Shown piece by piece: positions 28,601-36,400 of a stretch of 51,230 nt of DNA. Both the position numbers and the translations under genes were made by a program. Below the pieces are notes generated by a model that saw nothing but the letters and a program-made list of their open reading frames with translations, made no database searches and was not told where the DNA came from. Origin of the DNA: Candidatus Kuenenia stuttgartensis (GTDB lineage Bacteria; Planctomycetota; Planctomycetia; Gemmatales; Gemmataceae); assembly GCA_945875585.1 (NCBI GenBank), contig CAMCLK010000036.1, positions 1 to 51,230 on the forward strand. Direction: 5' to 3'. The number at the start of each line of letters is the position of its first letter. Position 1 is the first letter of the stretch.

Positions 28601-28846
28601 TCCTTGCCAGCTCCTAGCCAACCTGATGCGGGCCCTGCACCAATGTCCCGGTTGCCCGGTGCCCCATCAATGATTCAGCAGGCGCAGGCTGTTTATCCAG
28701 CCGGGCCCGCAGTACCTGTAGCCCAGTCTCGACCTTTCACACCCGCGTATGCACCTTTGAATTCTGCACCCATGAGCGCTTCCAGCCCGCCGGTTCAACC
28801 GGTCCGCACTCAGGAGAACGCATCATGGCAACCCGGAAATCGCTGA
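22658..28846 (+). CDS. gspD: Giant type II secretion secretin GspD
   Basis: About 2,062 aa, roughly three times a normal GspD. I chose the ATG at 22658 because GGGAG lies five bases before it. A signal peptide follows (WRLALVGGMLWQEPAWA/QP). An N0/STN-like domain spans ~22855-23115. Then come about thirteen N1/NolW-like repeats, each with a strand pair of the type VDERSNSLLL and a helix ending in LD or LE. Gly/Gln-rich linkers lie at ~24580-24660, 25235-25370, 25870-25970, 26465-26580 and 26905-27030. The C-terminal secretin domain (~27446-28340) carries VVIQVLIAEIKL, LSRPQVTALDNQQARVFVGQ, VGVELLVTPKIT and the signature IPWFGDLPYVGAAFRYR followed by ELMIILTPHIV. A Pro/Gly-rich tail of ~150 residues ends the protein. 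It forms the outer-membrane exit pore. Its 3' end overlaps the lipoprotein gene. Confidence 0.95.
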   Translation: MTMSFNNQGNRRNQPAMRKSLWRLALVGGMLWQEPAWAQPPVAPPVIVQAAPVASQPPLAVKPAEKTVAFNMEGQRWSTVFQWLVDQTGLKYGSSYIPQGSFTFKSPMDRKYTISEVIDIINEALDSNPDQQRFLLIRRETSFVLVPADEKIDPTLIPRVAPEDLDRRGSTEVVSVVIGLGGAVAEDVAPELKKLLGKYGDVVTLGRANQLVIQDTAGNLKRLLRIIKEMDTAEKGQDSLTHDCKFIKAREAERILTSLLGSNTPNASGAPQQPFDPRRGPMPAAGPVSTRSRQHFVASDERTNTVLVSGPADKIAQARDILKRIDVGGPGQQPVMVGPPILKQYSVAPGSAEAVSKTLQDIYKNSPTIRVSPVGTASVMVYAGPEDQIEVARQIQGTATIEKITKTELVPLSGDMDAIKIVETLKGMLGDVKTGAPYVEADTNRNAIVVRGTAEQVQDVQSIVRALGAGGISGGNVRVINIEKGSASILAEHLQKLMPNMRQNPVQVINPTAVPTPPPAPRNTPFQPVPNRPVPQGMGRLGDPQPVDPFVQVSAQVVPQGQPAAVPAKPGRPDAPLRISVIGNRLVISCDDPEALALANEIIRIMTQSPAGEGDYEVIRLRNAGATAVAKILDEAFNGTGQASGSGQQGGGSGGIGGAFGGRFNPLLSLAGLGGASAQSTPNRVRVVADPASNTLLVRANPLDMLSIKSLLEKALDNAETDSNAVARTWTIGPLVNTQASEVANTIRDVYGDLTKARSTTSSAGGFRGMGFFPPFGGGQDQSAQAAKPTALSIGVDERSNSLLLFCSQALYEDIGKLVDYLELSAKPTSTKTVKVISVKGIDPALVQQAVDAIQGRTGARRQGTGVGSGMGGTGGGMGTGGGFNPGGFGTGGGGFGRGGRGGGMGIPQPRSETRDPDFFKGQVRNTSPLFDPQSISQVSFVAEDAIQVPGQQPPAQPQPARQPGAPVSEQPAVVGFSGVGDSAGVKGPKEQVTVESLPQLGVLILSGSSAADVEAMIQIIDTIQKLGVASDLQIQVVTLEEGDATSIASTLTDLYRAVVVSASGNSRAAPRQPQQGGQPQGAPQIGGFPFGQGGQQGGAGQQGNRSIRAETTEQLSSVVLVPVPRLNAIILAAPKARIEEVVKDLKKLDVPVSNKLQATPISLTKAPAARVSALITNFYAQRYPGEQAIEHQVRVTHDDSSNTVFVQASPADMAEIKELIKRLDTAVSSAVNDIRIIPLRYAFADELASVVQRAISQGVVAPTSTTGVVQAGGGQQGGGGGQQGGGLAALFGGQGGQGGQGGFGQQNQQNRTTTSGAAGAQFKSTSLRFVGTQRDGKPVQSGLLEDIFITPEARINSLIISAPEKSLELILSLVKELDVPPATRAEINIFQLRKADAVITANIVQQLFLGSSSQRAGGNAGGQGGAGGAGGLTGFGAQGGQGFGGAQGQGANNTQGRPLQFSNLSQPSPGGPLIDLRLTVDERSNSIVVAGSRSDLDVIEAIIARLEDSDVQTRKNDVYILRNSVAPDVAAALNNFLTSTLRNLQTSQQLTSYQQLDREVIIVAEPISNKLLISATPRWHGEIMRLIAELDAEQPQVVIQVLIAEIKLSGSEEFGVEIGLQSPVLFKRGIYPADGISGTSAITGGATAGSLLPAGVTVNSSNPIASPGYNFLNSGPLGNNPLVQPSVVGFQGINALGTGRVGANGVGGFVFSAAADSFNLLIRALKVQGRIDILSRPQVTALDNQQARVFVGQNFPLILGSNVTATGVVSNNINYQAVGVELLVTPKITPDGRVIMRVAPQVSKATPTNVSLGNGVFATAIDQQIIETTVIAMDGETVALGGLIKKTDSKQENKIPWFGDLPYVGAAFRYRTQSKEKQELMIILTPHIVRNKWDAARILSEEARRMDWLLSDVAKTHGAQGLLPPVPGPGGMPGSGGQNGPDNGNPQMAAPPGILSVPATAPMPLPVEGGIGDQGKPVPRSLPAPSQPDAGPAPMSRLPGAPSMIQQAQAVYPAGPAVPVAQSRPFTPAYAPLNSAPMSASSPPVQPVRTQENASWQPGNR

Positions 28847-29670
28847 AACGATTGTTGGGACTGCTTGCCGTAACGGCCATGGTTCAGGGATGTCAGTTGC
28901 TTCCCGGCCACAAGGGCAATACGAATAAGATCCACAAGAACGGGAAAGTGCCGTGCCAAATTGTCAGCACATGGAAGCCAGAAGTGCTGCATGTGTCTGA
29001 CCCGGCCAGGCAAGGACTCAGTTCACCCGGTCTGGCTGGAAGACTGTACCTTTTCGGTGCCGAGGTGGATACACCCATGGCAGCCGAGGGTAACTTGTTT
29101 ATCGACCTGTACGACCTCGGTCAGGGTGGCCCAGTGCCCCCAGTGCATCTTGAGAACTGGCATTTAGACCCTGTAACTCTCAAGAAGTTGAAAAAGAAAG
29201 ATCCAGTGGGCGAGGGTTACACCCTATTTCTGCCATGGGCGACTTATCGGCCAGAAATCTCAAGGATACAATTGAAGATCCGATATGAGACTGGGGCGGA
29301 ATATCCTCTTTATGCGGACACTGGCCCTCTTACCCTCGCAGCCTCGCCTGCTTTCATGCAGACAAGCAACATGTTTGTGCCGGGGACACCAGGTGCGCCT
29401 CCGCTTGGGTCGGTAGCGCCTGGTGCTGCCGCACCCGGGGCCATAGTTCCGGGGTTGCCGGCTCCGCGCGCTGTTCCATCGAATGGGCCATCGTTGCCGG
29501 CACTACCAGTACAGCCATCGCCCATAGCTCCCATGAGTGCCAAAAGCACTCGATTGACCATCGAGCCGATCGACCGAAATCCGCCTCGCGCGGAAACGAT
29601 TGGAGCCACAGGAACGGCCGCACCCGCTCCTGTGGCTCCCGCAGGGCCGAAAGTCTGGAACCTGCGTTAG
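28825..29670 (+). CDS. Lipoprotein of unknown function, possible secretin partner
   Basis: A 281-aa protein with a lipoprotein signal: KRLLGLLAVTAMVQGC, lipobox VQGC with Cys at residue 23. The central part (residues ~40-165) is beta-rich, with LAGRLYLFGAEVDTPMAAEG, NLFIDLYDLGQ and LFLPWATYRPEISRIQLKIR. The last ~110 residues are Pro/Ala/Gly-rich and likely disordered. It overlaps the secretin gene by 22 nt and ends the operon. Secretins often depend on small pilotin lipoproteins encoded nearby, so a secretin-assembly or outer-membrane-anchoring role is reasonable, but it is not similar to GspS/PilF as far as I can see. The stop overlaps the stop of the convergent metallophosphoesterase gene. 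Confidence 0.8.
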   Translation: MATRKSLKRLLGLLAVTAMVQGCQLLPGHKGNTNKIHKNGKVPCQIVSTWKPEVLHVSDPARQGLSSPGLAGRLYLFGAEVDTPMAAEGNLFIDLYDLGQGGPVPPVHLENWHLDPVTLKKLKKKDPVGEGYTLFLPWATYRPEISRIQLKIRYETGAEYPLYADTGPLTLAASPAFMQTSNMFVPGTPGAPPLGSVAPGAAAPGAIVPGLPAPRAVPSNGPSLPALPVQPSPIAPMSAKSTRLTIEPIDRNPPRAETIGATGTAAPAPVAPAGPKVWNLR

Positions 29671-30959
29671 CGTGACTTCAGTTCGAGGGCGAGTGGGTTT
29701 TTCCCTTCTTTTACCTCGAAACGCAGTTCGCTGGTGGCTGGCTTGAGATATCGGGCTGGAAGGATATTCTCGCCACGCACGCGTTTTTCATCGAGAGGAC
29801 GGCACGATACCGAAATCTGGTACGTGCCAACGGGAAGTCCATCGAACCGACCGTAACTCGAAACTTCAAAAGAACCTGTTTCGTTGCTTTGGCCATCGCC
29901 CCCCATTTTGGGTTTTCCATCATCTCCAAGGCGATGGAACACAACAGACGCACCTTCAAGCGGTTTTCCATCGAGTGTAATGGTTCCGTTAACTGGGTGG
30001 GTTGCTTCTTTCACGCGTTTGCCTGCGGGTGTTCCAGCTTCGTCACTGGCAGGGTCGCGAAGGTTTTCGGGCAGTACGCCGTCGAGAACGATGTTGCCAA
30101 TGATGGGCTTATTTCCCTTCATGGTTACCCATGCAATCTGGTCGAATTCTCCATAAGCAACGCCACGCAGGCGGCTTCCACCACCCGTGGTGGCCAGTTG
30201 GTAGAAGTTGCGGCCGTTACGAACATATTTTTCGTACACGTGCTCGTGACCGCAGAATACGGTGAATTGACGGTCGCCAAGAGCTTTCTCAAGATCTGCC
30301 CAGCCGTTCGTATCCACTTCAGTTCCAGTCCACATGGGCTTGTGCAGGAAAATGAAGGTCCAGCGGGAAGTTGGATTCGCTTCGACCGCTTTGCGGAAAT
30401 AGGCAACCTGCTCAGGCGTGATTTTGGTGCCTTTGCCTGGGGTGTCTTCTGAGTTCACCGCAAGAAACAGTGTGTCGCGGTACACGAAGTGATAGTGCGG
30501 CTTGCCAAAACGCTCCTTGTAAGCTTTCAGCATTTCTGGATTGGTGATGTCGTGATTGCCAGGAACGTAGAAAAACGGCATCTGAAGCTTTTTGACGTAA
30601 CCAACGAATTCATCCCATTGCTGGGTGATGATTTCTGGCTTGGTTGTGTAGCCTTCAATCAAGTCGCCTACAGACATGACGAATTCAGGCTGGAGCAGGT
30701 TGATTCGGTCCATAGCTTGAGAAAAAACCTTGGCCCGGTGGCCACCCGTGCGGTCGCTGATGACCGCGAACCGGAAGTCCGAAGGATTGTTGTTGACCTG
30801 TAAAGATGTCCAAGGATTGGGTCCATCGGTAGCCTCTACCTGAATGGGGGCGCGGTCTGCAACCGCGGAACCGCCAACAATGGCGCGGGAAACGCCGAGT
30901 ACCGTTAGCAGTGAACCTGCAACAGCGCATGCTAAACCCATTCGCAATGCTTGTGTCAT
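29667..30959 (-). CDS. Exported metallophosphoesterase with carboxypeptidase-regulatory-like tail
   Basis: A 430-aa protein from the ATG at 30959 (GGAG nine bases before it). The frame extends 20 residues further upstream to 31019 without similarity. A hydrophobic signal (MGLACAVAGSLLTVLGVSRA) implies export. The calcineurin-like domain shows VMSVGDLIEGY, VPGNHDITNP (GNHD), FIFLHKPMWTG and FCGHEHVYEK (GHEH). The first motif, normally D-x-H, here reads SDRTGGHR, so the first histidine is replaced. The last ~110 residues (HPVNGTITLDGKPLEGASVV, then GTYQISVSC) form a transthyretin-like carboxypeptidase-regulatory domain common in planctomycete exoproteins. It probably hydrolyses a phosphoester outside the cytoplasm; the substrate is unknown. 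Confidence 0.88.
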   Translation of the reverse strand: MTQALRMGLACAVAGSLLTVLGVSRAIVGGSAVADRAPIQVEATDGPNPWTSLQVNNNPSDFRFAVISDRTGGHRAKVFSQAMDRINLLQPEFVMSVGDLIEGYTTKPEIITQQWDEFVGYVKKLQMPFFYVPGNHDITNPEMLKAYKERFGKPHYHFVYRDTLFLAVNSEDTPGKGTKITPEQVAYFRKAVEANPTSRWTFIFLHKPMWTGTEVDTNGWADLEKALGDRQFTVFCGHEHVYEKYVRNGRNFYQLATTGGGSRLRGVAYGEFDQIAWVTMKGNKPIIGNIVLDGVLPENLRDPASDEAGTPAGKRVKEATHPVNGTITLDGKPLEGASVVFHRLGDDGKPKMGGDGQSNETGSFEVSSYGRFDGLPVGTYQISVSCRPLDEKRVRGENILPARYLKPATSELRFEVKEGKNPLALELKSR

Positions 30960-31136
30960 GGTGTCAGTCTCCAAAAAAGGTGTCTTGCCTAAACTACAAA
31001 TAAAAGAAGCAGTTCGCATGATGGTTTGGTGAAGATTTCAAGCAATTTTGCTGGGCCTTTACTTGGAAACCATTCTCCATGAGAATCTTTCCCGTCGGAT
31101 GGCTGAAGTGAAGTTAAAGACCACGGGGATGCAATT

Positions 31137-32240
31137 ATGAGAATCGAATGGAAGGCTTGCCTGACTCTGGCCTGTGCCGTTGGTTTGGCGCGGGCGGATG
31201 TGGCCACATCTATTGCTGCTTTGCGTGGCACCGGACCGGGTGGAAAGGGAAATGCCCAAGCTGCCAGCGCATGGCGTGAATTGGTAGGCCATGGTCCTGC
31301 TGCTTTGGTCCCAGCATTAGGGGCCATTGATGATGAAGACCCTGTATCTGCCAACTGGTTGCGGCCAGCCCTTGATGCTATTGTCGAAAAAGCCGGCAAC
31401 GAGCGCATTCCCGCGCGTGAATTGGAACAGTTTCTGGAAGACCGCAAAGGTGGCCGCATGGCTCGAGCCTGTGCTCTCGAACTGATTCGCAAGAAAGACC
31501 CAGCAACCGCGGACGCTTTTCTGGGTAAATCGATCGATGATCCCAGCCCGGAAATACGCCGCCAAGCCATTGCGATGGCTTTGGACAAGGTTCCTGCTGA
31601 AGGGGCAGATCGAACCGCAACCCTGAAGCGTTTGTTGAAAGTCGCCTGCGACCGCGATCAGGTTGAGCAGATTGCCAAGGATTTGGCCGCTGTTGGCGTC
31701 AAAACTGATTTGGCATCTCACTTTGGCTACATTCTCGATTGGTCTGTGGTGGGGCCGTTTTCTGTGCCAGAAGCGACAGGATTTGGTGTCAAGTTCGCGC
31801 CGGAAGACAATGTGAAAATCAAAGAAACAATATCGACACCCAAAGGCGAATTGAAGTGGAAGCCTGTCTCCACCACTGATGCTGGGGGGATCATCAACCT
31901 GAACAAAGAATTGGCAGATGAAAAATCAGTCGTTGGTTATGCCTTTACACGCATTGAATCGCCAGTGGAGCAACGGGTTGTGCTGCGCGCAGGCAGCATC
32001 ACTGCCATCAAGGTGTTTCTCAATGGCAAGGAAGTCTATGGGAAAGATGAATATCACCATGGTATGCATCCGGATCAGCATCAAGCCGTGGTGATCCTTA
32101 AGCCGGGCGCCAATGACCTTCTGCTTAAGGTGTGCCAGAACCAGAAGGGCCAGTCTTGGGAAAAGAATTGGCAGTTTCAGGTTCGGTTTACAGACTTTAC
32201 CGGCGCCAAGGTGCCCTTAAAGGTTGCGCCAATTAAGTAA
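31137..32240 (+). CDS. Exported helical-repeat plus beta-sandwich protein, unknown function
   Basis: A 367-aa protein with a short signal peptide (MRIEWKACLTLACAVGLARA). Residues ~25-190 are helical and look like degenerate HEAT repeats, e.g. ARACALELIRKKDPATADAF and SPEIRRQAIAMALDKVPAEG. The second half is beta-rich: YILDWSVVGPFSVPE, FTRIESPVEQRVVLRAGS, and AIKVFLNGKEVYGKDEYHHG followed by VVILKPGANDLLLKVCQNQ. This pattern (W-x-V-x-G-P-F, then a jelly-roll with N-G-K) is seen in carbohydrate-binding-like modules of planctomycete exoproteins. GGGGA precedes the start. It is 44 nt upstream of the PQQ-propeller gene and probably shares its transcript. Confidence 0.78.
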   Translation: MRIEWKACLTLACAVGLARADVATSIAALRGTGPGGKGNAQAASAWRELVGHGPAALVPALGAIDDEDPVSANWLRPALDAIVEKAGNERIPARELEQFLEDRKGGRMARACALELIRKKDPATADAFLGKSIDDPSPEIRRQAIAMALDKVPAEGADRTATLKRLLKVACDRDQVEQIAKDLAAVGVKTDLASHFGYILDWSVVGPFSVPEATGFGVKFAPEDNVKIKETISTPKGELKWKPVSTTDAGGIINLNKELADEKSVVGYAFTRIESPVEQRVVLRAGSITAIKVFLNGKEVYGKDEYHHGMHPDQHQAVVILKPGANDLLLKVCQNQKGQSWEKNWQFQVRFTDFTGAKVPLKVAPIK

Positions 32241-32284
32241 TCAATCTGTGACTGTCATTTTAGAATCAAACCAGGAGTCATGTC

Positions 32285-33481
32285 ATGTTCAGCGGGTGGA
32301 AAAAGGTGTTGATGGTTGCGGCATTGGGAATGGCATCCATGGCGCAGGGGGCAGACTGGCCGGTATTTAGGGGCACCGATGCGGGTGTTTCCCGCGAAGC
32401 GGGTCTGCCAGCAGCATGGGATGGAGCATCAGGGAAGGGTGTTGCTTGGAAAACAGTGATCCCCGGACAAGGAATATCATCGCCAGTCGTTGCGGGAGAT
32501 CGTGTCTTCTTGACAGCCTGCTCTGGCTATCAACAAAAAAGGCTGATGGTGATCGCGCTCGATGCCAAGGAAGGTAAAATTCTCTGGCAACGCCAGTTCG
32601 CAGCAACGGGCGATACCACATGTCATCCAACAACCAGCATGGCTGCACCAACACCCGTTGTTGGCCCGCGGGGGGTGTATGCCCTTTTTGCCACTGGAGA
32701 TGGGGTGGGACTTGGCCTGGATGGTGATTTGTTATGGTACAGATCGATTGTTCGCGATCATCCTACCGTTACCAATCAGGTGGGGATGGCATCGTCTTTG
32801 GCCTATGGAAGTGACACGGTGTTGGTCAGCATGGAAAACCCAGGCGAATCGTTTTTCGCGGGACTCGATGCGACCAGTGGAACCGAGCGCTGGCGATTGC
32901 CGCGCAAGAGTTCCATGAACTGGTCAAGCCCGATGGTTCTGCGCCGTAACGGTAAGGAAGAGGCGCTATTTCCATCGGGTAATGAATTGCTGGCGGTAGA
33001 CCCAGCCACAGGCAAAACGGTTTGGAAACACGGCGGCCCAATTGCGACCATCGCTTCGCCTGCCATGGATGACGGCCGCTTGTTTGCGCCGGGTTCCCCC
33101 ATGGTGGCATTCAAACCGGGTGCTCCAGATGATTGGAAGTCTCCCAAAATGTCCACGCGTCATACTTCGCCAGTGGCCATGAATGGCAGGCTGTACGGTG
33201 CCATTATTATTGGAGTTAATTGCGTTGATGCCAAAACTGGCAACGAGATTTGGCAGCACCGCCTGAAAGGACCATTTTCTTCATCGTTATTAGCTGGAGA
33301 CGGTAAACTCTATGCGACCAATGAAGAGGGCCTTACCACCGTTTTAGCTCTTGGTGGTGACAAAGCTGTGGTGTTGGCATCCAACCCGCTGGGTGAAAAG
33401 GTATCGGCCACCCCTGCTATTTCGGGTGGCCGACTGTTTGTCCGTGGAGAGAAGCACCTGTTCTGCGTGGACGGGCGCTAA
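32285..33481 (+). CDS. Exported PQQ-like beta-propeller repeat protein
   Basis: A 398-aa protein with a signal peptide (VLMVAALGMASMAQGA/DW) and then DWPVFRGTDAGVSREAGLP, the typical opening of planctomycete PQQ-like propellers. Blade motifs recur: VIALDAKEGKILWQRQF, LDATSGTERWRLP, LAVDPATGKTVWKHGG and CVDAKTGNEIWQHRL, each the A-x-D-x-x-T-G-x-x-x-W pattern. This is a BamB/PQQ-type fold. No dehydrogenase cofactor residues stand out, so a binding or scaffold role is more likely than catalysis. AGGAG lies seven bases before the ATG. It converges on the giant gene at 33495 with only 13 nt between the stops. Confidence 0.9.
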   Translation: MFSGWKKVLMVAALGMASMAQGADWPVFRGTDAGVSREAGLPAAWDGASGKGVAWKTVIPGQGISSPVVAGDRVFLTACSGYQQKRLMVIALDAKEGKILWQRQFAATGDTTCHPTTSMAAPTPVVGPRGVYALFATGDGVGLGLDGDLLWYRSIVRDHPTVTNQVGMASSLAYGSDTVLVSMENPGESFFAGLDATSGTERWRLPRKSSMNWSSPMVLRRNGKEEALFPSGNELLAVDPATGKTVWKHGGPIATIASPAMDDGRLFAPGSPMVAFKPGAPDDWKSPKMSTRHTSPVAMNGRLYGAIIIGVNCVDAKTGNEIWQHRLKGPFSSSLLAGDGKLYATNEEGLTTVLALGGDKAVVLASNPLGEKVSATPAISGGRLFVRGEKHLFCVDGR

Positions 33482-33494
33482 CCTATTCGGAATG

Positions 33495-36400
33495 TTAGGC
33501 CGGGCGCATGCCACCATTGCTGCCCGGCTCGTTGGCCGAGAATGCGAAGAACGAATCGATCAAACGATAGTTAGCGCCACTGTACCGACTCGCTTTGGTG
33601 CCGCCACCGGCACCGGGTGTAACAACCAGATCGAGGAATCCATCGGCATTAACGTCTGAGATGGCAGCAACACGTGCACCGCCATTGTAACCAGCTTGGT
33701 ATGCGAAGAAGCTGGCGCGTTGCGTATTGGTGGCGCCGTCTTGGACCACAATGTTTCCACGGCCAACCATAGCCCCAACAATAATCTCGGCTTTGCCGTC
33801 GCCATTGATGTCGGCAGCAGTAACATTGGCGCCGCCAATATAAGAGCTACCGAAGGCAAGATAGTCGCGAATCACGGATCGAGTGGCACCACTTACCACA
33901 ACGATTCTGGAAGCTCCACCGGAGAGCGGTGCGGTAATGATATCGGCCCTACCGTCCCCATTCACATCGGCCGATGCCAGAGAAATCCCGCCGGCGAAGC
34001 CAGCGCCATAGGGTGTTCCTTGGTAAAGCAGATTGCTGAAGTTGGCACCACTGAAGACGCGGACGATTCCTGCTGCGCCGCGCCCAGCGGGTGCAACCAT
34101 GATATCGCCCTTACCGTCGCCGCTGATATCACCTACGGCAATGCTAATGGCCTGACCAAAGTTGCTTCCAAAGGCAAAGAATCCACCAAGATCGTGTGAA
34201 CTTCGCCCATCGATGATCCGGACAAAGGAACCTTTATTGGGCGCATACAGCAGGTCACTGACCCCGTCAGCATTCACATCGCCGCGGGCCACTGTGAAGC
34301 CGCCACGGTAGTTTGGTCCCATCGGTTGGTACCGTGCAATCAGTGCATTCGTGCGAGTGTTGTAAGTTGCCAGAACTGATCCGCCTTGCAAGGCGACTGC
34401 GTAGAACGGTTGGAATGTTTTTACCCTTAGCGTGTCGGGGTCGGCAGTGCTATTGGACGTTGCGTAATTACTGTCACCTGAGTAGGTCGCTGTTATTTCG
34501 TAGCTCTTCACCGAAGTCGGCTTGTAGGAGAACGTTGCCAATCCGGTGGTCGAGTTGAGCGGTGCGGATCCGATTGCAGTCAGCGCTGCCCCGTTCTTCA
34601 GGAAGAAAGTGACGGTACCTGAAGGATTGAGTGCCGCACCATTAACGTTCGAGCCCACTTGAGCAGTGAGTATGACGGTGTCGCCCGCATCAATGGAAGT
34701 TCGCGAGAGCGAAACGTCAGTGGTGGTGGCTGCCTTAGCAATAGTGATGTTGACAGATGAAGACTTGGAGGCAGCGTAATTGAGACCGTCAGTGGCATAA
34801 CGCGCGGTGATGATATGCTGGCCGACAGATAGTGCGGACAGCGAAAGCGGTGCAGAGCGAGTTGTGTTATCTACAGCGGATGCCAAAATAAGGTTGGACC
34901 CGTCGAAGAATTGGATTTGTGATTTGCCGAATGCAATTTCATTTTCGGTGACACCAAAGGCATCGATCGTTGGGCTAACTGTGGCGTCGAACGAGACTGG
35001 TGAACCGTAAGGAAGTGTTCCAGAAATTGAACCGGTAAGTGTGGTGGTGGTGTTCTGTTTGATAATTGTTAGAGGCGAGGCCGCGGAAGAAACCAGTGGA
35101 TAAAGCCCGCCATCCACATTGTAGCGTGAGCGGACCGTGGTTGTTCCCACCGGTAGAGAATACAGCAAATTGCCAGAATTCACTGTGGCCGAGTAAATGC
35201 GACTTCCATTCAGGTCGTAAGAACTTGCGCGACTAACAGTCGCTACCACTGTGCCGTTGGGAAGAATGAACGAGACAGCGCCGGGCTGGACGGGAAGACC
35301 GGTTATTTGATCAACGGCAGCGGTATCGCCAGGCGTGAGGGTGGCTACAATATTGATATCGGAACCGCGCTGGAATATGGATGTTCCAAGGTTCGTGGAT
35401 GGATCTTGAATTTGAATGGTAATGCTTGAGGCGGTTACTGTTCTGGTGCGCACTGTGCCAGCGTAGTTAATGTCGCCAGTATATTGGGCGCTGATCACGT
35501 AGTGGCCAGCAGCAGTCGGTGTGAACGTCGAAGAAGCCTTACCGTTGAAGATGGTACCGGTGGCAAGATTTGTTGTTCCGCCATTGGAGTCGGTTGCCAC
35601 AAAGACGACATTTCCCGAAATGGCTGTTGGCATCGTGGCAGCGGTCGATTCCACGGCTGCTGAAACAGTGAACGTTTGGCCCAAGGCGAGGTAGTCGGAA
35701 TTGCTCGTGAGATTCAGGCGTGTTACTGCTTGGTTGACAATAAGGGTAAAGGCAGGGCTTGTTGAGAGAGCATAATTGGTGTCTCCCACAAATTCTGCAG
35801 TCAGAACATGTGTGCCAACAGTAAAGTCTGTTTTGGTGAGAACCGCTGCCCTGGCATCGTTGGCAATAGGGAGTCTGGCAATAATTGTGCTGCCATCCCT
35901 GATGACGATACCAGTCGCATTGCTGGCAAACGGAATAATGGAATTGTTGATGAACGAATTTAAATTGGTGGTCAGGTCAATCCGGTCACCATAGGTGATC
36001 GTGCTTGTTGTGCTACTGGTGTTTGGTAAACCAGTTAGGATAATCGAAGACGACTGCTGGACAATGTTAAGAGGTTGTGTGGAAGAAGTTTGTGAAGGGT
36101 AGTTTCCGCCGTCACTGTTGTAGCGAGCGGCGATGTTGTAGGGATTTGCGTTCACGAAAAGACTGAAAGCGTTATCACCTGTGTTGATGGTTGTGGTGTA
36201 GACCTGTTTCCCGTTCACAAGAGTAGAGGCTGATCGAGGTACGGAGGTGATGATGGTTGAACCGTAGAGGAAGTCAATGGAACCTGGTTGGTCGATATTG
36301 GTGCCAGCGGGGTCAATAGTCGCAGAAAGTGTGATGGAGTTTCCGCGTTGTATTGGCGTGGCCGCGATGGGGGCAAAAGTGATGGTAGGTACGGTAACGA

